Shown piece after piece: positions 1 through 7,588 of a stretch of DNA of 64,000 nucleotides (its first letter is position 1; each line of letters starts with the position of its first letter). Where the stretch lies: the NCBI RefSeq assembly GCF_000014125.1, contig NC_008593.1:186001-250000 (forward strand), written 5' to 3'. The position numbers and the translations under genes were made by a program. Below the pieces are notes generated by a model. That model made no database searches and was not told the origin of the DNA. It saw nothing but the letters and a program-made list of their open reading frames with translations. Source of the DNA: Clostridium novyi NT (GTDB lineage: Bacteria > Bacillota > Clostridia > Clostridiales > Clostridiaceae).

Positions 1-258
1 TATACAAATTATCTATTTGAAAAGGGAATAGATAAGATTTTAAAAAAAGTAGGAGAAGAAACTACAGAAGTTATTGTAGCTGCAAAAAATACAAATAAAG
101 ATGATCTGATAGCAGAAGTTTGTGATGTTATATATCATATGGTTGTACTTATGGTAGAAAAGGAAGTTAAATTAGAAGATATAAAAAATGAATTAAATAA
201 AAGAAGAAAAAAAGTAGGAAATAAAAAACCAGAAAGAAGAAAAATTGAAAATATATAA
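1..258 (+). CDS. hisE: Phosphoribosyl-ATP pyrophosphatase (3' part)
   Basis: Only the last 85 codons are in the window; the gene enters from the left edge. HisE hydrolyses phosphoribosyl-ATP to phosphoribosyl-AMP, the second step of histidine synthesis, in the cytoplasm. The visible part has the MazG-like metal-binding pattern of the family: the GEETTEV segment near residue 18 and EVCDVIYH near residue 40, matching the usual ExxE and ExxD helices, then a basic tail. It could be a stand-alone HisE or the C-terminal domain of a fused HisIE; the missing 5' end prevents a choice. It ends just before a hairpin terminator shared with the convergent cls gene and is presumably the last gene of a his operon. 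Confidence 0.85.
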   Translation, partial: YTNYLFEKGIDKILKKVGEETTEVIVAAKNTNKDDLIAEVCDVIYHMVVLMVEKEVKLEDIKNELNKRRKKVGNKKPERRKIENI

Positions 259-260
259 AT

Positions 261-297
261 AAAAAAACAGCATTGATTATTAAAATGCTGTTTTTTT
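261..297. terminator. Bidirectional terminator between hisE and cls
   Basis: An A-rich arm reading AAAACAGCATT pairs with AATGCTGTTTT across a short loop and is followed by a T run. The same hairpin read on the other strand also ends in T residues, so it can serve both convergent genes. It overlaps the last codons of cls. Confidence 0.85.
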
Positions 298-1735
298 ATA
301 ATACTGGAGAAAGTAGTCTAGAGATAGACTCTTTAAATTTTATGATTATAGATCTATTTTCGTATGTGTATTGAGTTAACTTAATAGATTCTTTCATATC
401 ATTTTTAAATATTTCTTCACATTCAGCTGAAACATTACTATCATATATAAAAGCGTTAACTTCAAAATTCAATTTAAAACTTCGAACATCCATATTTGCA
501 GTACCTATAGAACAAACTTTACCATCTACAACTAATGTTTTGCTATGGATAAAACCTTTCTTATAACAATATCCTTGAGCACCACTTTTAAGCAATTCGC
601 CAAGATAAGAAAAAGATGCCCAATATACAAACATGTGATCAGGTTTACTTGGAATCATAATTTTAACATCTACTCCTGAGAGAGAAGCTATTTTTAAAGC
701 TTCAAATATACTTTCATCTGGTATGAAGTAAGGTGTTTGTATATAAATATTTTTTTTTGCAGATTGAATCATTTTAAGATACCCATTTTTTATTTGTTCC
801 CATTCAGAATCAGGTCCACTAGAAACTATTTGCATTCCTATTTCTCCAGTTGTACGTTTCGTTGGAAAATACTTTTTATCAAAGGTTATTTTTTCATTAG
901 ATGCATAACGCCAATCTAGTAAAAATCTTTGTTGAAGAGAATCAACAGCACTACCAGTTACCTTTTGAGTATCACGCCAATAGCCGAACTTTTTATTTTT
1001 ACCTAAGTATTCATCTCCAATATTAAATCCACCAACATAAGCTTCTTTACCATCAATTACAGCAATTTTTCGGTGGTTTCTATAGTTAATACGAATATTT
1101 ACAAATGGCAATAATGAAGGGAAAAAACAAGAAACTTTGCCACCAGCAGCTTTTAAATTATTAAAGAAACGATCAGAAAGCCTAAGACAACCCATTCCAT
1201 CGTATAATAATCTAACTTCAACTCCTTGTGCTGCTTTTTCTGTTAATGCGTCCATTATATAATTGCCTAGTGAATCATTTTTTATTATGTAGTATACCAT
1301 ATGAATGTGATGTTTAGCGTTTTTAATGGAGGATAATAAATCATTAAATTTATTGTAGCCATCTGTATATATTTTTACATTGTTATCTTGAGTAAATACT
1401 GATTGACTATTTTTAAGATGCATATAAACCATATCTTTATAATTAATCATATTTTTATCTTTAAATTCCATGGTGTCATTTGTGAGTTGTCTTCCTTGTG
1501 AAAGCAGTTTTTTATGAAATCTGTCTTCTGTTGTTTTTAATTTAAACATTTTGTTTCTACTTAAGTTTTGTCCTAAAAGAAGATATAAAATAAATCCCAC
1601 ACCGGGTATTAAAATTAGCACCATTAACCAAGCCCAGGTGGCAGAAGGATTTTTTCTTTCAAAGAATATAATTAAAAGTGCAAATATAAGGTTCAAATAT
1701 GTTAGAATCTTATATGTGGTAAATAAGTAGTGCAT
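296..1735 (-). CDS. cls: Cardiolipin synthase
   Basis: The 479-residue protein has the layout of bacterial cardiolipin synthases, which join two phosphatidylglycerol molecules into cardiolipin and glycerol at the membrane. Two hydrophobic segments lie at residues about 8-25 and 36-53. Two phospholipase D-type HKD motifs follow: HRKIAVID around residue 222 and HSKTLVVD around residue 399, each with the downstream glycine-rich GGFNIGD or GTANMD segment. Length is typical for the family (about 480). The start is preceded by TGGAGG at a good distance. The gene is monocistronic, convergent with hisE. Substrate specificity is inferred from family membership. Confidence 0.95.
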   Translation of the reverse strand: MHYLFTTYKILTYLNLIFALLIIFFERKNPSATWAWLMVLILIPGVGFILYLLLGQNLSRNKMFKLKTTEDRFHKKLLSQGRQLTNDTMEFKDKNMINYKDMVYMHLKNSQSVFTQDNNVKIYTDGYNKFNDLLSSIKNAKHHIHMVYYIIKNDSLGNYIMDALTEKAAQGVEVRLLYDGMGCLRLSDRFFNNLKAAGGKVSCFFPSLLPFVNIRINYRNHRKIAVIDGKEAYVGGFNIGDEYLGKNKKFGYWRDTQKVTGSAVDSLQQRFLLDWRYASNEKITFDKKYFPTKRTTGEIGMQIVSSGPDSEWEQIKNGYLKMIQSAKKNIYIQTPYFIPDESIFEALKIASLSGVDVKIMIPSKPDHMFVYWASFSYLGELLKSGAQGYCYKKGFIHSKTLVVDGKVCSIGTANMDVRSFKLNFEVNAFIYDSNVSAECEEIFKNDMKESIKLTQYTYENRSIIIKFKESISRLLSPVL

Positions 1736-1767
1736 ATTTTTAAACCTCCATATATAATAATAGAGTA

Positions 1768-2118
1768 TTAATGATTACAGTTATTGCAACCATTGCATTT
1801 ATTTGATGATGATTTAGAATTACAATTAGAGCAACTTTTATTTGGAATAACTTTAATCATAAATGAAGAATTTTTATATATAATACCTACACTATTAATA
1901 TTAACATTAAAATCTTTATTATATATAAATTTTATATCTTTTATGGATTTTGTTATATAGTCCTCTTTGAGAGTTAGGTCATCTAAAAATATATCTACTC
2001 TACAGGATTTACAACAACCCTTTATATAAGATAAACGTACACAAGAATATTCTTTATGGGCATCTAGCATTTGTTTAAGTTCGATATATGCTTTATCTGA
2101 TATTGATATAGTTACCAT
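1768..2118 (-). CDS. IscA/HesB-like protein with cysteine-rich tail
   Basis: The first about 95 residues resemble the A-type iron-sulfur carrier (IscA/HesB) fold: a VTISISDKAY start, a central strand region with GCCKSC, and a SFMIKVIP segment. The canonical C-terminal CGC motif is not obvious. Instead the last 22 residues form a low-complexity Cys/Asn/Ser tail with five cysteines, ending in NCNH. I chose the second ATG because GGAAAGG lies about 12 bases before it but abuts the first ATG. Family assignment is by pattern and is moderate. The tail suggests metal or iron-sulfur binding, which is inference. It is divergent from the WG-repeat gene. Confidence 0.6.
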   Translation of the reverse strand: MVTISISDKAYIELKQMLDAHKEYSCVRLSYIKGCCKSCRVDIFLDDLTLKEDYITKSIKDIKFIYNKDFNVNINSVGIIYKNSSFMIKVIPNKSCSNCNSKSSSNKCNGCNNCNH

Positions 2119-2178
2119 ATAATACAACATCCTTTCCTATAATGAATATTAACATTAAAAATTTTTAGATAGATATTA

Positions 2179-2212
2179 TTTTAACACATTTACAAATAAA
2201 AATGTGTTAAAA
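2179..2212. promoter_or_regulatory. 13-bp perfect inverted repeat in a divergent promoter region
   Basis: TTTTAACACATTT (2179-2191) and AAATGTGTTAAAA (2200-2212) are perfect inverse copies separated by 8 bases. The element lies between the divergent HesB-like and WG-repeat genes. It has the size and symmetry of a repressor operator but could also form an RNA hairpin. No known operator consensus was recognised. Confidence 0.5.
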
Positions 2213-2327
2213 CATTAGTGAAGAAATAAATACATTAAATATGTATATGATATAAGAATTTTGCAATTGAAGAAGGGCAAAATATGAAGAATGGATTTGT
2301 AGTTACTATAAATTAGGAGGAATTAAA

Positions 2328-3242
2328 ATGGAAAATAATAAAGAAACATTATATCCAGTGCTTGTAGATAAGAAATATGGTTACATAAATAAAATGGGAG
2401 ATATAGTAATAGAACCTAAATACGATTATGCAGAAGAATTTTCAAATGATTTAGCTATTGCAGGTATTGACGGAAAGCTTGGATATATAAACAAAAAAGG
2501 TGAAACTGTTATAGATTTTAAATTTAAAAGTGCTAATGAATTTAGTGAAGATTTAGCTGCTGTACAAATGGGATATAAGTGGGGATACATAAATAAAAAT
2601 GGAGAAGAAGTTATTCCATTTAGCTTTATTGATGCTTATAACTTTAGTGAAGGATTAGCTTTAGTACAGATTGGTGGAAAACAAGGATATATAAATAGAG
2701 AAGGAAAAGTTGTAATAGAACCTAAATATGATTATGCACACAGCTTTAGTGAGGGAATTGCAGCTGTAGATATAAATAAAAAGTTTGGATATATAGATAA
2801 AAATGGAGAAGTTGTATTACCTCCTAAATATTTATCAGCAGGAGATTTTAAAGAAGGATTAGCTGCAGTTGAGGTTAAAAGGGGATTTGGGTTTATAAAT
2901 AAAAGTGGTGATATAGTAATAGAGCCTAAATATGAAGAAGCTGATGACTTTAACAATGGATATGTTGTAGTATGCAGTGATGATAAATATGGATATATAG
3001 ATAAAGATGAAAATGTAGTAATAGAAGCGAAGTACGATAACGTTGATGTAATAAGTGAAGGTCTTATTGCTGTTGAAGTGGGTGAAAAATGGGGATATAT
3101 TGATATGCAAAATAAAATGGTCATAGAACCTAAGTTTACTGATGCATATGAATTTATAGATGGATTAGCACTTGTTGAAGTTAAAGGAAAAATAGGATAT
3201 ATAGATAAAAATGGAGAATATGTATGGAAACCTCAAAAGTAA
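2328..3242 (+). CDS. WG-repeat protein
   Basis: The 304-residue protein is almost pure repeat: a 14-residue lead-in, eight units of exactly 34 residues and a final 18-residue half unit. The unit reads roughly KxGYINKxGxxVIEPKY followed by a spacer and FSEGLAxV. This is the WG-repeat (KWG) family of presumed beta-rich binding proteins. Only two units keep the eponymous Trp-Gly (residues about 85-86 and 255-256); the others have Tyr, Leu, Gln or Phe before Gly. No signal peptide or membrane segment is visible, so it should be cytoplasmic. AGGAGG sits at the right distance before ATG. The molecular function of such proteins is not known from sequence. Confidence 0.9.
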   Translation: MENNKETLYPVLVDKKYGYINKMGDIVIEPKYDYAEEFSNDLAIAGIDGKLGYINKKGETVIDFKFKSANEFSEDLAAVQMGYKWGYINKNGEEVIPFSFIDAYNFSEGLALVQIGGKQGYINREGKVVIEPKYDYAHSFSEGIAAVDINKKFGYIDKNGEVVLPPKYLSAGDFKEGLAAVEVKRGFGFINKSGDIVIEPKYEEADDFNNGYVVVCSDDKYGYIDKDENVVIEAKYDNVDVISEGLIAVEVGEKWGYIDMQNKMVIEPKFTDAYEFIDGLALVEVKGKIGYIDKNGEYVWKPQK

Positions 3243-3256
3243 TTTGAGGTTTTTCT
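3231..3256 (+). terminator. Terminator overlapping the stop codon of the WG-repeat gene
   Basis: CCTCAAA pairs with TTTGAGG around a 5-base loop that contains the stop codon, and a T run follows. The hairpin is short but has the standard form. Confidence 0.7.
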
Positions 3257-3304
3257 TATTTTTTTGTTTAACATTGGAAAAAAATATGATAAAATCAAAA
3301 AGAT

Positions 3305-3389
3305 GGGTAGTATCTATGGAGAGCTACACCTAATTGTTATATTAAAAGATAATATTTTTAATCGTTGCTCATATCGTCAGGAATGAGAC
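3305..3389 (+). ncRNA. Tandem pan-motif leader RNA of the pantothenate operon
   Basis: Two hairpins lie in the 5' leader of the pan operon. In the first (3305-3330) three pairs close an ATGG loop, then a bulged A (3312), five pairs, a bulged A on the other strand (3328), and two G-C pairs. In the second (3367-3389) the same order holds: two pairs, a bulged A (3373), five pairs, a bulged A (3388), one G-C pair. A stem with two bulged adenosines, often in tandem and upstream of panB, panC or panD genes, is how the pan motif of Firmicutes is described. The base pairs are seen; the assignment is inference from geometry plus context. The ligand and mechanism are not known to me. Confidence 0.75.
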
Positions 3390-3431
3390 TTTTGTATCAC
3401 GTCTTAAATTTAAATAAAGAGGTGATGCCTA

Positions 3432-4277
3432 TTGAAAATCGGTTTTATTGGAGCAGGGAGAGTTGGATTCTCTCTTGGCAAATATTTTTTTGAAAAAGGA
3501 ATAAGTGTTTCGGGGTATTATAGCAGAACCTATAGGTCTGCATATGAGGCTTCTAAATTTACTGATTCTAATTGTTATGAAAAATTAAATGATCTTATAG
3601 AAAATAGTGATACAATATTTATTACTACTCCTGATGATGTAATACATGATATATGGAATAAAATGTGCAACTTAAATATTAAGGACAAAATCATATGCCA
3701 CACCAGTGGTTCATTATCTTCAGAAATCTTTTCAAATATAGACAATTCAGGTGCCTTTGGATATTCTATTCATCCAATGTTCCCATTTTGTGATAAATTC
3801 AATGATTATAAAAAATTAAATACTGCTTATTTTTCTATAGAAGGTGATACCAAGTATCTCAATTACTTGTATTCAGTTTTAGTTTCTTTAGGAAATAAGG
3901 TTCTTTTGATGAAGCCACAAAACAAAAAGCTATATCATTTAGCAAATGTCACTGTGTCTAATTTAGTGTTATCTATTATTAATTTAGGATGTGAGTATTT
4001 AAATAAGTGTGGAATATCAAATGAGGATGCAATTAATGCATTTTTCCCACTTATAGAGTCTAATATAAAAAACCTAAAGGAAAATGGAGTTTTAAGGGCT
4101 ATAACTGGACCAGTAGAAAGAGGGGACATAGGAACAATAAAAAAACATATAGAGGTTATTCCAAGTGAAGATAAAGAAATGTATAAATGTTTATCTTCAA
4201 ATCTATTAAAACTTTCTAAAATTAAAAATTCAGAAGTTAATTATGGGGAATTAGAAGAATATTTGGGGGGAATATAA
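3432..4277 (+). CDS. panG: Ketopantoate reductase, PanG-like (Rossmann fold plus DUF2520)
   Basis: This 281-residue protein starts with an NAD(P)-binding GAGRVG motif (residues 7-12) and continues as the Rossmann plus DUF2520 architecture. Such proteins, called PanG in Francisella and relatives, reduce ketopantoate to pantoate and replace the unrelated PanE. Position supports this: it is the first gene of a pan operon with no panE in sight, abutting panB. The start is TTG, with GAGGTGAT just upstream; there is no suitable ATG. An alternative is a general NADP oxidoreductase, but the operon context makes the pantoate role much more likely. Confidence 0.8.
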   Translation: MKIGFIGAGRVGFSLGKYFFEKGISVSGYYSRTYRSAYEASKFTDSNCYEKLNDLIENSDTIFITTPDDVIHDIWNKMCNLNIKDKIICHTSGSLSSEIFSNIDNSGAFGYSIHPMFPFCDKFNDYKKLNTAYFSIEGDTKYLNYLYSVLVSLGNKVLLMKPQNKKLYHLANVTVSNLVLSIINLGCEYLNKCGISNEDAINAFFPLIESNIKNLKENGVLRAITGPVERGDIGTIKKHIEVIPSEDKEMYKCLSSNLLKLSKIKNSEVNYGELEEYLGGI

Positions 4278-5105
4278 ATGAAAAACACTGTAACAACATT
4301 TCAAAAGGCCAAAAATAATGGAGAAAAGCTTACAATGCTTACAGCTTACGACTATTCTACAGCAAAGCTAATTGATGAATCAGGTATAAACGGAATATTA
4401 GTAGGGGATTCATTAGGAATGGTTTGTCTTGGATATGAAGATACTTTAAGTGTAACTATGGAAGATATGATACATCATACTAGAGCGGTTTCAAGGGGTG
4501 TAAAGAATACTTTAGTTGTTGGAGACATGCCTTTTATGTCGTATCAATCTTCAGTTTATGATGCAGTAGTTAATGCAGGAAGACTTATAAAAGAAGGTGG
4601 AGCTACAGCTGTAAAGTTAGAGGGGGGAGCAACTGTAATCGAGCAAATTAAAGCTATAGTAAATGCTCAAATTCCTGTAATGGCTCATATAGGACTTACT
4701 CCACAATCAATAAATGTATTTGGTGGATTTAAGGTACAAGGTAAAGATGAGGAAAAAGCTCAAAAATTAATAGAAGATGCAAAAAAGATAGAAGAAGCAG
4801 GGGCTTTTGCAATTGTACTAGAATGTGTACCTGCAAAACTTGCGGAACTTATAACTAAGGCGGTTTCAATACCTACAATTGGAATAGGTGCAGGAGCTGG
4901 TTGCGATGGACAGATTTTAGTTTATCAAGATATGTTAGGTATGTTTTCAGATATGAGTCCTAAGTTTGTAAAGAAGTTTGCAGATGTAGGTGAACTTATG
5001 AAGGACGGTTTTAAGGCTTATATAAAGGAAGTACAAGAGGGAACTTTTCCATCAAAAGAACATTGCTTCAAAATAGATGAAAGTGTTTTAGATAAATTAT
5101 ACTAG
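4278..5105 (+). CDS. panB: 3-methyl-2-oxobutanoate hydroxymethyltransferase
   Basis: PanB adds a hydroxymethyl group from methylene-tetrahydrofolate to ketoisovalerate, giving ketopantoate, the first committed step to pantothenate and coenzyme A. The 275-residue length is typical. Family segments are clear: [11 protein letters not shown] near residue 20, GDSLGMV near 42 carrying the metal-binding Asp, HIGLTPQS near 135, and the catalytic Glu in VLECVPA near 180. The ATG follows the panG stop codon with no gap, and its GGGGGGAAT binding site lies inside the end of panG, which suggests translational coupling. Confidence 0.97.
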   Translation: MKNTVTTFQKAKNNGEKLTMLTAYDYSTAKLIDESGINGILVGDSLGMVCLGYEDTLSVTMEDMIHHTRAVSRGVKNTLVVGDMPFMSYQSSVYDAVVNAGRLIKEGGATAVKLEGGATVIEQIKAIVNAQIPVMAHIGLTPQSINVFGGFKVQGKDEEKAQKLIEDAKKIEEAGAFAIVLECVPAKLAELITKAVSIPTIGIGAGAGCDGQILVYQDMLGMFSDMSPKFVKKFADVGELMKDGFKAYIKEVQEGTFPSKEHCFKIDESVLDKLY

Positions 5106-5164
5106 TGGTTTTAAATATAAAGGGGGGAAATACAGGCTGTTAATGCAGTTTTGTGTGTTTATAT

Positions 5165-6016
5165 ATGTTGAAATTAAATAAAATAAATGAAGTTAAAAAA
5201 TATGTTGATGAGTGGAAAAAAGAAGGATTAACTATAGGCCTTGTTCCAACTATGGGCTGTCTCCATGAAGGACATAAAAGTCTTATAGATAGAGCGGTAA
5301 AGGAAAATGACAAAGTTATAGTAAGTGTATTTGTAAACCCAACTCAATTTGGACCTAATGAAGATTTTGATAAGTACCCTAGAAGTATAGAAAATGATGT
5401 TGATTTATGTAATAAGGCAGGGGTAAGTATAGTATTTAATCCAGATCCTAAAGAAATGTATTTTCATGATGCTTGTACCTATGTAAATGTAGAGAATTTA
5501 ACTGATGGATTATGTGGTGCAAAGAGAGAAGGACATTTTAGAGGGGTTTGCACTGTTGTAAGTAAGTTATTTAACATATCCCAAGCAACAAGAGCTTATT
5601 TTGGACAAAAGGACGCTCAACAATTAGCTGTTATAAAAAGAATGGTTAGAGATTTAAATTTTAATGTGGAAATTGTAGGTTGCCCAATAGTTAGAGAAAG
5701 TGATGGACTTGCTAAAAGTTCTAGAAACAAATATTTATCTAAGGAAGAAAGAGTAGAGGCTTTAGTTTTAAGCAGGGGACTTAGAAAAGGAAAAGAATTA
5801 TTATATGGGGGTATTAGAAAAACTTCAAAAATAAAGGAAACAATAGAAAATGAAATAAAGAAATCACATCTTGGTAAAATTGATTATATTGAAGTTGTAG
5901 ACAGTATAACATTAGAACCAGTTGAAAATATAGAAAGAGATGTATTAGTTGCTATTGCAGTTTTTATCGGAAAAACAAGATTAATAGATAATTTTATTTT
6001 TAAGTTGGGGGAATAG
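5165..6016 (+). CDS. panC: Pantothenate synthetase
   Basis: PanC condenses pantoate and beta-alanine using ATP. The protein has the nucleotidyltransferase signature PTMGCLHEGH (residues 28-37), FVNPTQFGPNED near 60, and the GLAKSSRNKYLS loop near 180; length from this start is 283, as usual. The start is uncertain. ATG 5165 gives the expected N-terminus but has no nearby binding site: the only G-rich site (5121-5127) is 37 bases upstream, with a 12-codon out-of-frame reading frame (5143-5181) and a weak hairpin between. An in-frame GTG at 5153 would add four residues. Confidence 0.95.
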   Translation: MLKLNKINEVKKYVDEWKKEGLTIGLVPTMGCLHEGHKSLIDRAVKENDKVIVSVFVNPTQFGPNEDFDKYPRSIENDVDLCNKAGVSIVFNPDPKEMYFHDACTYVNVENLTDGLCGAKREGHFRGVCTVVSKLFNISQATRAYFGQKDAQQLAVIKRMVRDLNFNVEIVGCPIVRESDGLAKSSRNKYLSKEERVEALVLSRGLRKGKELLYGGIRKTSKIKETIENEIKKSHLGKIDYIEVVDSITLEPVENIERDVLVAIAVFIGKTRLIDNFIFKLGE

Positions 6017-6019
6017 ACA

Positions 6020-6391
6020 ATGGAATTAAATATGTTAAAATCAAAAATTCATAGAGTAACTGTAACACAAGCAGAATTAAGTTATGTAGGAAGTATAACT
6101 ATAGATAAGGCACTTATGAAGGCGGCAAACATATTAGAATATGAAAAAGTTCAGATTGTAGATATAGATAATGGGGCTAGATTTGAAACGTATGTTATTC
6201 CAGGTGAGGAAAATAGTAAAGTTATTTGCTTGAATGGAGCAGCAGCAAGATGTGTACAAGTAGGAGATAAGGTAATTATTATGTGTTATTGTTCAATGGA
6301 TGAACAAGAAGCGAAAGATTACAAACCTATTGTAGTATTTGCAAATGAAGATAATACAATAAATAAGATATCGAATTATGAAAGAAATTAA
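6020..6391 (+). CDS. panD: Aspartate 1-decarboxylase precursor
   Basis: PanD makes beta-alanine from aspartate, supplying the second half of pantothenate. The enzyme cuts itself at a Gly-Ser bond to create its pyruvoyl cofactor; here the bond is Gly24-Ser25 (YVGSITID), the same numbering as in Escherichia coli, which supports the chosen ATG over the internal one at 6032. Other family segments are KIHRVTVT at residues 9-16, the [16 protein letters not shown] region near residues 66-80, and [18 protein letters not shown] at the end of panC provides the binding site; only 3 bases separate the genes. It ends the pan operon. Confidence 0.97.
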   Translation: MELNMLKSKIHRVTVTQAELSYVGSITIDKALMKAANILEYEKVQIVDIDNGARFETYVIPGEENSKVICLNGAAARCVQVGDKVIIMCYCSMDEQEAKDYKPIVVFANEDNTINKISNYERN

Positions 6392-6412
6392 AAACACAGA
6401 AAATATTTTAGT

Positions 6413-6460
6413 AAAAGCAGAAACTAATTACAAAAGGTTTCTGCTTTTGCTTTAATTTTC
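6413..6460 (+). terminator. Terminator of the pan operon
   Basis: AAAAGCAGAAAC pairs with GTTTCTGCTTTT (12 bp, 12-base loop) and is followed by a T-rich stretch. Confidence 0.85.
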
Positions 6461-6480
6461 TTATAGTACTCATAATGACA

Positions 6481-6621
6481 TTAATCGATAGAAGTTGATA
6501 GACAATCGTCTATAACATCTTTAGTAATTAAGAAAGGTTTCTTTTCATTTAGCTCCTTACTAGGATTGGTAGTTGAGTTATTAGTTTCATTTTGTGTGTT
6601 TATTTCATCAGCTTTTTTCAT
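6481..6621 (-). CDS. Orphan small protein, 46 residues
   Basis: A short reading frame on the minus strand with a near-perfect binding site: AAGGAGG lies 8 bases before ATG. The product begins MKKADEINTQNE, is rich in Asn, Thr and Ser in its first half, and then changes to a more structured-looking segment EKKPFLITKDVIDDC followed by LSTSID. It contains one cysteine and no membrane segment or signal peptide. It stands alone between the pan terminator and the ferritin-like gene, both separated by gaps. I do not recognise it. The N-terminal polar part and the short C-terminal core could fit a RiPP precursor or a small regulatory peptide, but no modification enzyme is adjacent. Confidence 0.6.
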   Translation of the reverse strand: MKKADEINTQNETNNSTTNPSKELNEKKPFLITKDVIDDCLSTSID

Positions 6622-6818
6622 ATATGCATTCCTCCTTGTTATTTTTAGAAAATACTGAATATTAACTATATTATATTATTTACCACTGGAAGTTTCAACT
6701 ATAATATGGTAAAAATATCAAGAGAATAGGATAATATTTTTTGTGCTAACTATAAATATTATTAAATTATAATATATAATATGCACTATATCCTAACAAT
6801 GTTATACTATGAATTATA

Positions 6819-7334
6819 TTATTTTTTAATAGAACCATATTTGTCCTTATCATAGTTAATTAATACTAGAGTAAGTTCTTCAAGGTGTTCTTTTTCTTCA
6901 TATACAATTTTTTGCAAAGTTTCTCTTATATCTGAGTAAGGTATTTCAGCCAAATGTTGTTCATATAATATTATGGCTTCTAGTTCACCTTTAGCACCTT
7001 CCCTTAGATAATTTAATAATAATTTATCTGTTATTCCACTATTTACAGTTAAGTATTCCTTTACTGGTGTTAAGGTGGTGTGTGCAATTACTCTTAAATA
7101 AGCATCCATTTCCATAGGATCATATTTTCTAAGAAGTTCTAAAAGCATTCCATAATGATTATGTTCCTCTTGTCTAATGTGATATAAAACATCATTTATT
7201 TCTTTTATATTGGAATTTGAAATAATAAAAGAATAGTCATTTATTGCTACTAGTTCGCCAATCATATCTTCCCTTAATTTACTTGTTACAAAGTATGGAT
7301 AACCTTGAGGTTGTTTATTGGTAGTATAACTCAT
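6819..7334 (-). CDS. Ferritin-like four-helix protein
   Basis: The 171-residue protein carries the repeated glutamate and histidine pattern of ferritin-like diiron proteins. The first half has GELVAINDY near residue 26 and RQEEHNHYG near 53; the second half has KGELEAIILYEQHL near 114 and VYEEKEHLEEL near 143. These could supply two ExxH metal sites. Unlike rubrerythrin there is no rubredoxin domain. TAGGAGGT precedes the ATG. It is monocistronic. A role in oxidative stress, iron handling or the spore coat is possible; the sequence shows the fold only. Confidence 0.75.
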   Translation of the reverse strand: MSYTTNKQPQGYPYFVTSKLREDMIGELVAINDYSFIISNSNIKEINDVLYHIRQEEHNHYGMLLELLRKYDPMEMDAYLRVIAHTTLTPVKEYLTVNSGITDKLLLNYLREGAKGELEAIILYEQHLAEIPYSDIRETLQKIVYEEKEHLEELTLVLINYDKDKYGSIKK

Positions 7335-7521
7335 AAAATAAAGACCTCCTAAATTTTATATATTATTATACTATTCAATAAAACCATATTTTGGGAATAT
7401 AAATTTAATATATAAATAAATTTTAATTAATGTCAATATTACTAAGAGTTTAAAAAACGGAATAAAAGGAAGAAAAGAAAACTAAATTCATGGTATTAAT
7501 TTAATATAGTTTATTATAGAA

Positions 7522-7550
7522 TTGCCATAAAAATCTTTGTAGAGTATAAT
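7522..7550 (+). promoter_or_regulatory. Promoter of nrdDG
   Basis: TTGCCA and TATAAT are separated by 17 bases, the standard SigA arrangement, about 40 bases upstream of the nrdD start. Confidence 0.75.
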
Positions 7551-7557
7551 AGGCAAA

Positions 7558-7573
7558 GTACAATATGTTGTGG
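7558..7573 (+). promoter_or_regulatory. Possible NrdR box
   Basis: The core CAATATGTTG differs by one base from the NrdR core CWATATATWG, inside a near-palindrome ACAATATGTTGT. It lies just after the expected transcription start of nrdDG. NrdR boxes usually occur as pairs, and I cannot identify a convincing second copy, so this is weak. Confidence 0.35.
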
Positions 7574-7588
7574 TTGGAGGAAAATAAT

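Noticed and set aside
2328..3242. Tandem 102-bp periodicity as a possible CRISPR or DNA repeat array
   Set aside because: The periodicity comes from protein repeats; units are diverged at DNA level and lie in one continuous gene.
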